The notes beneath the pieces are model-generated. The model was not told the origin of the DNA. It ran no database searches and saw only the letters and a program-made list of their open reading frames with translations. 64,000 bases of DNA from Paenibacillus plantarum. Lineage in GTDB: Bacteria; Bacillota; Bacilli; Paenibacillales; NBRC-103111. Position numbers and translations under genes: made by a program. The stretch lies in the NCBI RefSeq assembly GCF_013141695.1, contig NZ_WHNY01000026.1, positions 310,001 through 374,000 on the forward strand, read 5' to 3'. Every line of letters begins with the position of its first letter. Positions within the stretch are counted from its first letter, which is position 1. Positions 28,036-36,740 of this stretch are shown in pieces.

Positions 28036-29286
28036 GTGAAAAAGCAGGGATTGGGTCTAAAACTGCAAAAGTTGCATTCTTTAAATGCTTGGATCATATT
28101 GTTTCTGGCAATTAGCGGTATTTTACTTTATCTACCACCCATGCGCGCTTTATTAGGTGAGGGCCGGGTTTGGCTGAAGCAGCTGCATATCGCAGCTGGA
28201 TTGGTATCTCTGGCTTTAATAATTATATACCTTCCGTACATCCGCAAGCATCTTCGCCTGCTGACTACCCGCAAAGCCCAGCAGGGTAATCTGATGCTTG
28301 TACTTGTACTATTGGCAGGCTGGATTGTGTCGGGACTTGTCTTATGGAGATATCGGTCATTTCCTCCAGCTTGGAACAATTCGGCATTACTCGTTCATGA
28401 TTTACTGACTTGGGTCGGCATTCCATACGCCGTTTACCACTCCGTCACACGAAGTCGTTGGTTGAGAAAAGTCGGCCGGGAAGTTGGTCGGAATCAATAT
28501 CCCCCCTTGGGCAAACCAATGGAGATCGGTACGTATGAACCGACAACGGGCAGAATTTCCCGCCATATGTCTCGTAGATCCTTCATCAAGACGGGTGTGG
28601 CGGCGGTTGTGGTGGCGGTCGCCATGCCCCCTTTTATCCGTTGGCTGAATTCTGCAGTAGGCGGCTCGAACCTCTCCTCACTTCAAGAAGAGGAATCCGT
28701 GTTCGCGGATTTTCTACAGCCGACGCCTTTGTCGGATTCACTGCCACCGAAGGGGGGCGGAGCGAAGGGCAGCTTCCGGATCTATACAGTGACAGACATA
28801 CCCAAGTTTGATCCCGATAAGTGGACATTCACTGTCGACGGGCTGGTTAATCAGCCTTTCCAATGGAGTTGGACCGAATTTCTGGCTTTTCCCCGCCAAG
28901 TGCAGGTCAGCGATTTTCACTGTGTCACAGGTTGGTCAGTCAACAGCTGTACTTGGGAGGGCATTCCTCTGAACAAACTGCTAGAGCAAGCAGGAGTTAA
29001 GGAGGGGGTGAAGATGGTGAAATTTTATTCAGCTGATGGCGCATATACGGACAATATCACCATTGAACAGACCTGGATGGAGGACGTGATGGTTGCAGTC
29101 ATGCTAGATGGTAAGCCAATTCCTAAAGACATGGGAGGCCCTGTTCGGCTAGTGGTTCCACAAATGTACGCATACAAATCAGTAAAATGGCTGAACCGGA
29201 TCGAGCTCATCGACAGTGATCATACTGGCTACTGGGAACAGAGGGGCTATGCCAAAGATGCCTGGATTTGGGTTCCGCCTATGTAA
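28036..29286 (+). CDS. Cytochrome b-like membrane domain fused to sulfite-oxidase-type molybdopterin oxidoreductase
   Basis: A 416-residue protein with a GTG start and a strong AAGGGGGGAG ribosome site. Residues 12-140 hold four membrane helices with His residues H14, H51, H117 and H131 placed like heme-b ligands of cytochrome b561/YedZ-type proteins. A twin-arginine motif SRRSFIKTG with a hydrophobic stretch (about 178-205) follows. Residues 235-416 are a sulfite-oxidase-family molybdopterin domain with the candidate Mo-binding Cys in SDFHCVTGWSV. It appears to merge MsrP/YedY-like and YedZ-like functions in one chain. It is the only plus-strand gene in this part and probably unrelated to xylan use. 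The substrate is unknown. Confidence 0.8.
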   Translation: MKKQGLGLKLQKLHSLNAWIILFLAISGILLYLPPMRALLGEGRVWLKQLHIAAGLVSLALIIIYLPYIRKHLRLLTTRKAQQGNLMLVLVLLAGWIVSGLVLWRYRSFPPAWNNSALLVHDLLTWVGIPYAVYHSVTRSRWLRKVGREVGRNQYPPLGKPMEIGTYEPTTGRISRHMSRRSFIKTGVAAVVVAVAMPPFIRWLNSAVGGSNLSSLQEEESVFADFLQPTPLSDSLPPKGGGAKGSFRIYTVTDIPKFDPDKWTFTVDGLVNQPFQWSWTEFLAFPRQVQVSDFHCVTGWSVNSCTWEGIPLNKLLEQAGVKEGVKMVKFYSADGAYTDNITIEQTWMEDVMVAVMLDGKPIPKDMGGPVRLVVPQMYAYKSVKWLNRIELIDSDHTGYWEQRGYAKDAWIWVPPM

Positions 29287-29574
29287 TTCGCATTGATTCT
29301 CATAATAATTTAAGCAATTCTAGTGAACCAATCTACCATACCTAACCTTCAAATCCCGTTTCGCCACTACTATAAAACTGACCCTAACGATCATCGGGAA
29401 TTGCTATGGGTTCATTTAAATGGGGGCCCATCGTAGGTTATTATGATTAATTTTCCATATAAGGTAAAATATGATATTCTCCCAAACGATTCAATATTTC
29501 TCAAGATCGTCGTATGGGAAATCTCTAATCCTCTGCTCTTTTTCAAGCTGGGAAAGAAACGAGTAACTTGAAGA
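29287..29574. other. Intergenic stretch after the oxidoreductase gene
   Basis: No gene, clear terminator or recognisable repeat was seen here apart from a small GGGGGCCC-rich patch near 29420. Confidence 0.5.
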
Positions 29575-29613
29575 CAAAAAAATCAGGATACCCTATAGGG
29601 GGTGCCCTGATTT
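29575..29613 (-). terminator. Terminator of a decayed gene
   Basis: AAATCAGG and CCTGATTT with an inner ACCC/GGGT stem form a hairpin followed on the minus strand by seven T residues. It lies 14 bp after the stop codon of the fragment at 29627. Confidence 0.7.
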
Positions 29614-29626
29614 CCATTTTATGATT

Positions 29627-29870
29627 TTATTTCTTAAGAGCTATTACTTTAAGAATGACTGAAGTAGCTTCCCCTTTACGAAGCTTTGAACCTCTAATAT
29701 TACCTATATTATTCCTTGCGACTTCTAACGTTCCCTTGGTCAGGTCGGGGATTTCCACTGCTTTACTGTGAAATAATCAACCATGAAACGGTTAAGTATC
29801 ATGGCTTTTACAGTCCTATCATCTTCCCTGTAAATTATTAGGTCCCGCAATCAATTAAGATCACGAGACT
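29627..29870 (-). pseudogene. C-terminal fragment of an unidentified gene
   Basis: The minus strand encodes LRDLIIYREDDRTVKAMILN and RFMVDYFTVK in one frame, then VEIPDLTKGTLEVARNN and GSKLRKGEATSVILKVIALK in another, ending at TAA 29629-29627. The two pieces read as one protein broken by a frameshift, with a further stop upstream (DLN, stop, LRD). A terminator follows directly, as for a real gene end. The family was not recognised. It sits at the left edge of the G+C-richer block. Confidence 0.6.
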
Positions 29871-29940
29871 TTGTAATAATATTTCTACTTCTTTAATTTT
29901 TCATTAAACTATTCTGGAGTTAGGTCGCCGTATCATCCCC

Positions 29941-32940
29941 TTAGTTCTCCAGCAGCTTTGCGAGCAAGGTTAGGTCAGTAGGAGTCAGAACGCCATCTCC
30001 ATCCAGATCGGCCGGCTTCAAGTGCTGCCAATCTGGATCAACGCTCCCTTTACCCAGGTTAACGGAAGCGACAGACAAGTCGCCTACGGACACTTTGCCA
30101 TCCCGGTTTACGTCCCCAGGAATAACACGTTCAACGAGAATGTCCATCGAGGCAGAAGCTGCTTCGCTTTCGTTGCCCAGAGCGTCGCCTAGCCTTACTT
30201 TTGATACCGTAACATTCGCTATACCCGTTTGTTGAACGTTTTTGGCTTTGAACGAAATCGCGATTATGTCCCCCTCGCCGGTGAACCCACAGCAAAGCCC
30301 TTGGCTCGCTACAATGACCCGCAGCTTGCCTTCAGCTTGTTTAACAACTCTTACAATGCTGATGCCTTCCCGTAAAGATTGAACGGAAACGTATTTCAGC
30401 CATGCAGGATCGAAGTCGACGATAATATCTTGAGCGTACACGCTTTCCGTTACTCCCTTTAACCCGTACCGTACGACAAAATCCTCTCCCGGACTGACAA
30501 AGCCGGCACCGGTTAACATCGATTGTGCAGCTGTGCTGGAATTGCTGCTCTGCACCCTCACAGGAACAGCCACTGACAAATGGCTGTAAGTTGCCGTAAT
30601 GACCGTCGATCCTACCGACAAGCCAGTTACTTTACCCGCAGCATCCACTCCCGCTATGAGCGGACTGCTATTTGCAAACTCGGCATAAGCCGTCACATCC
30701 CGAGATGTGTTGTCTGAATAGAGTGCCGTCACCGCCAGTAGCTGCTCGCTGCCTATGTCAACGGGCGAATAAAGCCCGCTAAGCTGCAGCATTCGCACCC
30801 CGATAGCTTCCACCGTCAGCTCGTAGAAGGCGGTTCGCCCTCCGAACGTCGCCGAAATCACAGCCGTTCCCGCGCTTAAGCCTGTTACCAAACCATAACG
30901 CGACACCGTCGCTACCGCATTGTCGCTGCTTGCGTACTGCACGTCGGCCGTCACATTGCTTTCCGCTCCATTATCGTAGCTTGCAGCCGCTGACAATTGA
31001 ACGCGATCGCCCTTGATTAACGGAGCGGGGGAGCCCGCGCTCAGTTGAAGCTCTTGAACCGTTGCCCCTTCAGCTTTCTCCGAAAGCGAAACGATGCTGT
31101 TAGGCGCGACCGTTACCGTCACCTCTCCGGCCGTTGAGCCTGCAATGTCCTGTCCCGGCGTATTCCGTGCGAATTCGCCACTGCTGCGCACGGAATACAT
31201 GCGGCTCCCAACCCCGGTAAGCTTCACTTGACGGGTTTCGGTTGCGGCGTTAATCAGGATGATTTCCATCCTGCTGTCGGGCTTTTCGAACGCGACGGTG
31301 TACAGGCCGGAAACCGTCGAAGCCTCTGGCCTAGCCCCGATCATGACCGAGCCCGGCGGTGCCGCATTATAAAAATGCTTAAGCATGTCATAGACGGGGT
31401 ACCACGTTTTGCTGTTATAGCTGTAGATGACTAAACCTCCGCTATCCGTCGCCGAATACGCGAAGTATTGCAGCAAATTCGCCTTGCTGTAAGTGAGCGA
31501 ATCGTGAATGGCAACGGCGTTATTCATCGCGCGCGACCATTTATCTTTATCAGTTACGATGATCTGGTCCTCTTGCTCGCCGACATGCAGCTTCACGCCG
31601 TAAGTCTGGGCCACTTCCTCATACCGCTGCAGCCCTGCGACAGATCGCTCGTAAGCGTGATAGGAAAGCGTATTAAAAAGCCTCTGCCCTTCTTGATTCG
31701 CATAAGCGTCTTCGAACAAGACACTTTCTGCATACTGTGCGGCAGATATGGTTGCTGAGTTCGTATCACCAGCCAAATACTCGGTACGATAGCCATTCGC
31801 TTCCAGCTTCTGTTTAAGTTTTTGCGTAAGTGACGCGTATCTTGCTGGCGTAATACCGTTGATATAAACGCCGCCGCCGTTCGGCTCGTTGGCGACCGCG
31901 ATATAGTCGAACGTCACGCCGTAATGCAGGCGGGCATATAGCAAATAGCCTGCCATGCTTTCCACGTATTCGTCGTCCATATCGGGCGGCAGCGTCATCT
32001 GGGCACCAGACCAATTGTACCCTGCCGGCTTGCCGACCATCCAGTTTGGAAACCGCCACGAACCGAGCGTCAGCTTCACGCCCCGGTTATAGAGCATTTG
32101 CAAAGCTAACAGCTCCTGATGCACATCTCCTTTGTCTCCCGCTTGAAACTTACTCCAGTCGAAGGTTTGCGAATCACCGTTGTCGTTCACTTCCTCCATT
32201 AAATACCAGTAGCTGCGCACGCGTATATTCGTCGTTTTCAACTCATCCAGCATCTTATTCATGTAATTCGGATCGTTCGCAGCGAACAAAGGAACATATT
32301 GCGGATATATGTTGCCGCCCCAACCCTCGATCGTCTGGTGCCGTTCAGTTGTATCAATATGTACGGTCTCCAGGCTTGGCCCGGTGCTCTCGTACGCCTC
32401 GATCTCGAATATGCGCGCCACTGTATCATATTGACAACCGTCCGTCACATATACGCGAAGCTTCTGCGTCTGAACGGGCGCAAATGTCAGATCGTTAAAC
32501 TGCCCGAGTTTGCCGTCCTTGGTATTGCTGGAAACCGAAGCTGCCTTCACCCACCTGGTGCCGTCCCAATATTGAATCTCGAAATCAACGAGCTGCCAGC
32601 CGGGAGACGTCATGTTGCCGCTCCACAGCCGGACGTTATCGATACTCACAGGAGCATTCCACTCCAGTTGAAGCCACTCCGGCGTCTTTGGCGTGCCTGC
32701 CGGCGGGGTTGCGTACCATTTAGAGCTCCATCGGCTCGCATTATTGTCCTTGATCCCATCTATGGCTTTATCCGGCGTGTCCTGGGCTCCGTATGTGCTG
32801 GCTGTTACGGTTGCGCTCGGAGCGATGTTCGCACTCCCTGCCGCTTCGGCCAGAAGATTTGACCACGGCGAAGGAGCAATGAGGCCGATCACAAGTGTAA
32901 CAATCAACATTATGATTACAGGTAATATCCTTCTTTTCAT
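29941..32940 (-). CDS. Secreted GH30 xylanase-like enzyme with discoidin, Ig-like, cohesin-like and dockerin modules
   Basis: A 999-residue secreted enzyme. Residues 1-34 are a signal peptide. Residues 36-186 form an F5/8-type (discoidin, CBM32-like) domain. Residues 192-630 are a GH30 catalytic domain with side beta-domain; likely acid/base E352 (VANEPNGGG) and nucleophile E455 (LHVGEQED). Two bacterial Ig-like (Big2) domains follow (about 640-800), then a cohesin-like domain (about 805-930). A C-terminal dockerin (about 938-999) has two canonical calcium loops, DVNRDGKVSVGD and DLDGDGVLTPTD. A cre-like site lies upstream. Its G+C looks higher than that of region 1, suggesting a different origin from the 1713-residue enzyme. 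Xylan as substrate is inferred. Confidence 0.88.
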   Translation of the reverse strand: MKRRILPVIIMLIVTLVIGLIAPSPWSNLLAEAAGSANIAPSATVTASTYGAQDTPDKAIDGIKDNNASRWSSKWYATPPAGTPKTPEWLQLEWNAPVSIDNVRLWSGNMTSPGWQLVDFEIQYWDGTRWVKAASVSSNTKDGKLGQFNDLTFAPVQTQKLRVYVTDGCQYDTVARIFEIEAYESTGPSLETVHIDTTERHQTIEGWGGNIYPQYVPLFAANDPNYMNKMLDELKTTNIRVRSYWYLMEEVNDNGDSQTFDWSKFQAGDKGDVHQELLALQMLYNRGVKLTLGSWRFPNWMVGKPAGYNWSGAQMTLPPDMDDEYVESMAGYLLYARLHYGVTFDYIAVANEPNGGGVYINGITPARYASLTQKLKQKLEANGYRTEYLAGDTNSATISAAQYAESVLFEDAYANQEGQRLFNTLSYHAYERSVAGLQRYEEVAQTYGVKLHVGEQEDQIIVTDKDKWSRAMNNAVAIHDSLTYSKANLLQYFAYSATDSGGLVIYSYNSKTWYPVYDMLKHFYNAAPPGSVMIGARPEASTVSGLYTVAFEKPDSRMEIILINAATETRQVKLTGVGSRMYSVRSSGEFARNTPGQDIAGSTAGEVTVTVAPNSIVSLSEKAEGATVQELQLSAGSPAPLIKGDRVQLSAAASYDNGAESNVTADVQYASSDNAVATVSRYGLVTGLSAGTAVISATFGGRTAFYELTVEAIGVRMLQLSGLYSPVDIGSEQLLAVTALYSDNTSRDVTAYAEFANSSPLIAGVDAAGKVTGLSVGSTVITATYSHLSVAVPVRVQSSNSSTAAQSMLTGAGFVSPGEDFVVRYGLKGVTESVYAQDIIVDFDPAWLKYVSVQSLREGISIVRVVKQAEGKLRVIVASQGLCCGFTGEGDIIAISFKAKNVQQTGIANVTVSKVRLGDALGNESEAASASMDILVERVIPGDVNRDGKVSVGDLSVASVNLGKGSVDPDWQHLKPADLDGDGVLTPTDLTLLAKLLEN

Positions 32941-32976
32941 CAGTTAACCTCCGTTACTTTTTAGTCTCCGAATAAT

Positions 32977-32990
32977 TGAAAGCGTTTACT
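32977..32990 (+). promoter_or_regulatory. cre-like site upstream of the second GH30 gene
   Basis: TGAAAGCGTTTACT matches TGWAAGCGNTTWCA except the last base. It lies about 40 bp upstream of the start codon of the minus-strand gene. CcpA control is inferred. Confidence 0.6.
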
Positions 32991-33000
32991 TGCCATTGGA

Positions 33001-33041
33001 AAGAAAAGGCCCGCCATCCTCCGCTAAGCGACCCGAGCCTA
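33001..33041 (-). terminator. Terminator after transporter 2 binding-protein gene
   Basis: On the minus strand AGGCTCG pairs with CGGGCCT around a GC-rich inner region and is followed by TTTTCTTT. It separates the transporter operon from the GH30 gene. Confidence 0.6.
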
Positions 33042-33059
33042 TTCCACAATCCAGAAATG

Positions 33060-34613
33060 CTATTTTTTATCCCCAAATTTCAGCTTGTACTGATCGGCAT
33101 ACTCCTTCAATATTTTTTGAACGTCAGGATCCGCCTTTAGACGGTTCAAGTAGGCGTCCCACTCCTCCATTGTGCTTTGGCCGACGACAACCTTCGTTAG
33201 GATCGTGTTGCGGTCCTTGAACAAATCGGCCGAACGCTTCGCATTCGTATCAGAGATGAGCCCCTCTAACGGATTCGGCACGCCTTTGGCCGCGTATTGA
33301 TCGGATACTTTCTTCTGAACCTCGTTAAACTCCGGTGTCGCTTTCGCATGCAGTGCCTTATTGTACGGATCGTAATAGCCGACCATCAGGCTTGCGTTGC
33401 CGATTTCCTTCTTGTACATCTCATCGTTCACTTTCGGAAGGCCGTTTTCCTTCGTATGGTGCTTGCCCTCGATGCCGTATTTCTCGAAATCGACGAATTC
33501 CTTGGAAGCAGACTGATCTAGGTACTTCAATATTTTTTCGACTTTATCCTTCGGTACCTTAGAGGAAATCATGATACCTCCCAAGTAACCCGACGGCAGA
33601 AAGCTCGCGTCTCCTCCCGGTCCTTTGAGCGGCGGCAGCGTCAAAATTTCTGCCTTCGGATCCGTCTTTTTCGTATTCGTCCAAATGTCCCAAGCCCCGT
33701 TGATCGAGCTGCCTACAACTCCGGCTTTGCCACTCTGAAACATCTCCGTATCTTGGCCAAATTTCTGTACGGAATACTCTTGGGTAATGATTTTATCCGC
33801 GTACAGTCCCCGGAAATATTCGAGCATATCACGGTAACCATTGGTCATCCACGGAATAAGCAGCTTATCTCCCTCGAACGTCGGCTTATTTGCCCCGAAC
33901 GCCGAACCAAGCGGCGCACTTGCAGAATTGAGCGTAGCGCCGAACACCGCCAGCCCGTACGTATCGTTTTTCCCATTACCATCGGGGTCCTTCTCTACGA
34001 ACGCCTTCAGCACGTCGCGCAGTTCCTCCACGGTCGACGGCGCCTTTAAACCCAACTTATCGAGCCAGTCCTTACGAATATGCAGTGATTGATCAGTCAG
34101 TCCACGTGGACGCGGAATCGCAAATACCTTGCCGTCAATTTTGGAATTATCCCAAATTTGCTTTGGAATTCCCGCCAGATTCGGATATTTTTTCAAATCT
34201 CCGAGGTACGGAGTCAAATCATGGAATGCTCCCTGACGTACCGCCCCGATCGTAACGGGGTCGAACAGCTCCAAATTAACGACGACATCAGTCAGTTCGT
34301 TCGAGGACAGCGCCAGGTTCAACTGTTCTTTGTAAGCGTTAAACGGTATCGCTTTGATCGCTAGCTTAACGTTAGCTAGTTTATCTAACTCCTTGTAGTA
34401 GTCACTCTGGAAATTAGGCGGCTCGTTATAGAGTGGGGTCGTGAAGCTGATTGCAACGGGTTCCTCCTGCTTTGTAACCACACCTGTCGCAGCAGGAGAT
34501 GGCGAACTTCCTTTACTATCCGATGGTGTTACGTTCCCTCCGCAGCCAGCTAACATCGAGAGAGATAACGAAACTGCAAGTGATAAGGCCAACACACGTT
34601 TTCTTTGTACCAT
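33060..34613 (-). CDS. Extracellular sugar-binding lipoprotein (LplA family) of ABC transporter 2
   Basis: A 517-residue solute-binding lipoprotein. The preferred start MVQRKRVLALS (34613) has GGGGAGG upstream and begins a lipoprotein signal with lipobox LAGC; an ATG 36 codons earlier lies inside the upstream permease gene. The body has the LplA layout, including LHIRKDWLDKLGLKAPSTVE and DGNGKNDTYGLA segments. It is the third gene of an LplB-YtcP-LplA operon, followed by the second GH30 gene. An oligosaccharide released by GH30 is a plausible ligand; this rests on position. Confidence 0.88.
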   Translation of the reverse strand: MVQRKRVLALSLAVSLSLSMLAGCGGNVTPSDSKGSSPSPAATGVVTKQEEPVAISFTTPLYNEPPNFQSDYYKELDKLANVKLAIKAIPFNAYKEQLNLALSSNELTDVVVNLELFDPVTIGAVRQGAFHDLTPYLGDLKKYPNLAGIPKQIWDNSKIDGKVFAIPRPRGLTDQSLHIRKDWLDKLGLKAPSTVEELRDVLKAFVEKDPDGNGKNDTYGLAVFGATLNSASAPLGSAFGANKPTFEGDKLLIPWMTNGYRDMLEYFRGLYADKIITQEYSVQKFGQDTEMFQSGKAGVVGSSINGAWDIWTNTKKTDPKAEILTLPPLKGPGGDASFLPSGYLGGIMISSKVPKDKVEKILKYLDQSASKEFVDFEKYGIEGKHHTKENGLPKVNDEMYKKEIGNASLMVGYYDPYNKALHAKATPEFNEVQKKVSDQYAAKGVPNPLEGLISDTNAKRSADLFKDRNTILTKVVVGQSTMEEWDAYLNRLKADPDVQKILKEYADQYKLKFGDKK

Positions 34614-34632
34614 TTTTATTTCCTCCCCTTTT

Positions 34633-35517
34633 TTAACCCTTAACCGAGCCGAGCAGTACACCCTTGGCAAAATATTTTTGCAGGAACGGATACACCAATA
34701 AAATCGGCAGCATGACAACAATTAAGGCGGCCATCTTGATCGTCTCTGGAGGCAGCTTGGCTTCGGAATCGAATTGCGTAGCGTCCCCCACCATACTGCT
34801 GTTTGGTTCGAGCACAATTTGCTGCAGCAGCACCTGAAGCGGCCATTTCGTCACATCACGGATATACAGCAAGCCGCTGAAATAGGTATTCCATATTCCC
34901 ACTGCGAAAAAAAGCGAGAAAGCGGCAATCGCAGGCAGTGATAGCGGAAAAATAATCCGCACGAACACTTGAATGTCGTTACAGCCATCGATTTGCGCGG
35001 CATCCTCCAGACTGGGCGGCAAGCTCTGAAAGAATGACTTGAGTACGAATATGCTCCACGCACCCGTCAGCCCCGGCAAAATAAGTGCCCAGAGCGAATT
35101 GATCAGACCAAGCTCCTTAACCAGCAAATAGTTCGGCACAATTCCCACGCTGAACAGCATGGTAAACAGTGCCATCAGAAGTAGGAAGCGGCGTCCAGGC
35201 AACTCCTGTTTCGTCACCGCATACGCAAATGTTGTCGTAAAGAGTAGATTCAGGACCGTTCCGACAATCGTGATGAATGCCGTCGATTTAAAGGAATGAA
35301 AGAAGCTGTCTGTCGACAAGATGTACCGATAGGCATCCAGCGACCATTTGGGCGGCAGCAGTACGAGCTCCCCGCTTACGTAGACACTTTCATCCGTGAA
35401 CGACACCGCCAAAATATAAACGAATGGAAACAGCATCGTAAGTGCAACCGCAATAAGAATGATGTAGTTGAAAGCATCGGCAGCTTTCGAAACGGCGGTA
35501 GTTTTTGACCTAATCAT
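34633..35517 (-). CDS. Sugar ABC transporter permease (YtcP/LplC type), transporter 2
   Basis: A 294-residue permease with six membrane helices, EAA loop SLEDAAQIDGCNDIQVFVRI and the YtcP ending GVLLGSVKG. AAAGGAG precedes the start. It lies 18 bp after the LplB-type gene and 19 bp before the binding-protein start, so it is the middle cistron. Its protein is close in layout to the other two YtcP-type permeases, but base composition is more G+C-rich. Confidence 0.9.
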   Translation of the reverse strand: MIRSKTTAVSKAADAFNYIILIAVALTMLFPFVYILAVSFTDESVYVSGELVLLPPKWSLDAYRYILSTDSFFHSFKSTAFITIVGTVLNLLFTTTFAYAVTKQELPGRRFLLLMALFTMLFSVGIVPNYLLVKELGLINSLWALILPGLTGAWSIFVLKSFFQSLPPSLEDAAQIDGCNDIQVFVRIIFPLSLPAIAAFSLFFAVGIWNTYFSGLLYIRDVTKWPLQVLLQQIVLEPNSSMVGDATQFDSEAKLPPETIKMAALIVVMLPILLVYPFLQKYFAKGVLLGSVKG

Positions 35518-35535
35518 TGATTTCTCCTTTCCCGA

Positions 35536-36432
35536 TCAATAAAGCCCCTCTTCGCCTGAACGTTTGGCAAGCTGATTCGCCGAGACAACAAGCAGCAGCC
35601 CGACCACCGATTTAAACAAACCGACAGCAATGCTGTAGCTCAGCTCTCCAGAAAGCACTCCGCGCTTATATACATACGTGTCGAATACCTCAGCGACAGG
35701 AAGCACTAGCGGGCTTTGCATCAGCAGCACCTGCTCAAAGCCGACATCCAACATATGGCCAAGCCGGAGAATGAGCAAAATAATGGCGGTACTGCGGATC
35801 GCAGGCAATGTAATATGCCAGATCCGCCGCAGCCGGCCTGCTCCGTCTACATAAGAGGCCTCATACAACTGCGGATCGACCCCGGCGATCGCGGCTAAGA
35901 AGATGATCGTCCCCCAGCCGATTTCCTTCCAAATACTTTGAGCGGTCAGCAGTCCCCAAAAGTAGTTTGGATCCGACATGAAGCTGATTTTGTCCCAGCC
36001 CAAGGCAGCGAACACTTTGTTAACCAGCCCGAAATCGACAGACAGAAAAAAATAAGTAAAGCTGACGACGATGACCCAGGATAGAAAATGAGGCAAATAA
36101 ACAATCGACTGAATAACCCGCTTAATGGACTCTCGACCGACTTCGTTAAGCATGACCGACAACACGATCGGCAGCGGAAAATAAAATACGAGTCCAAACA
36201 AATTGATGAGCAGCGTATTCCGGAACAAGTTCCAAAACTGATTGCTCGCAAATAGATTGGCGAAATGCTGGAAACCAACCCATTCGCTTTGCCAAAATCC
36301 ACGGAATGGACTGTACTCCTGAAAAGCAAGCAAAATACCCCACATTGGAACGTACTTAAATACGAGAAAATACAACGCCGCTGGGAATGCCAGCATGTAG
36401 ATGTATTTGTACCGTTTCATCCTCTTCCACAT
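35536..36432 (-). CDS. Sugar ABC transporter permease (LplB type), transporter 2
   Basis: A permease of at least 298 residues with six helices and EAA loop QLYEASYVDGAGRLRRIWHI. The annotated ATG (36432) has no ribosome site. The frame stays open upstream for 23 codons (IQNSGSLEAVPIATRRDQSS then NRL) to an ATT at 36501, which has AAGGGAGAGAG in front. An extended N-terminus of this kind is common in LplB proteins. The true start may therefore be ATT, giving 322 residues. It is the first gene of the transporter 2 operon. Confidence 0.88.
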   Translation of the reverse strand: MWKRMKRYKYIYMLAFPAALYFLVFKYVPMWGILLAFQEYSPFRGFWQSEWVGFQHFANLFASNQFWNLFRNTLLINLFGLVFYFPLPIVLSVMLNEVGRESIKRVIQSIVYLPHFLSWVIVVSFTYFFLSVDFGLVNKVFAALGWDKISFMSDPNYFWGLLTAQSIWKEIGWGTIIFLAAIAGVDPQLYEASYVDGAGRLRRIWHITLPAIRSTAIILLILRLGHMLDVGFEQVLLMQSPLVLPVAEVFDTYVYKRGVLSGELSYSIAVGLFKSVVGLLLVVSANQLAKRSGEEGLY

Positions 36433-36680
36433 TAGACGGTTGCTGCTTTGATCTCGCCTAGTGGCAATAGGAACGGCTTCTAGTGAACCTGAGTTTTGAA
36501 TCGTTCTCTCTCCCTTCGTTCTGATTAGCCGACTACGACTACAAACAGCTTAATCCGGGAGTAGAGCGGCTGAATAGGTGCAATTGTTGTCGGTATTGGA
36601 CACTGCCCGAACTGCCCGTTCTATAAGGCCTTTCCGGCATCGCCGGACAGTTTCGACACTGCTGAATCATCGTCCAGGTA
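36433..36680. other. Intergenic region between transporter 2 and its regulator
   Basis: Apart from the possible 5' extension of the permease gene (to 36501), no gene is seen. It should hold the transporter promoter. No clear sigma-A boxes or cre site were recognised. Confidence 0.5.
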
Positions 36681-36710
36681 AAAAAATGACCGCCCAATCG
36701 GGCGGTATTT
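36681..36710 (-). terminator. Terminator after the membrane AraC regulator gene
   Basis: ACCGCCC-AATC-GGGCGGT is a perfect 7-bp GC stem followed on the minus strand by ATTTTTTT. It lies 31 bp after the regulator stop codon. Confidence 0.85.
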
Positions 36711-36740
36711 TACGTGCGTATGGATGCCTCCATCAACGTT

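Noticed and set aside
32299..32862. 187-residue plus-strand frame opposite the second GH30 gene
   Set aside because: High G+C makes long chance frames common here; the minus strand clearly encodes the discoidin and GH30 domains.
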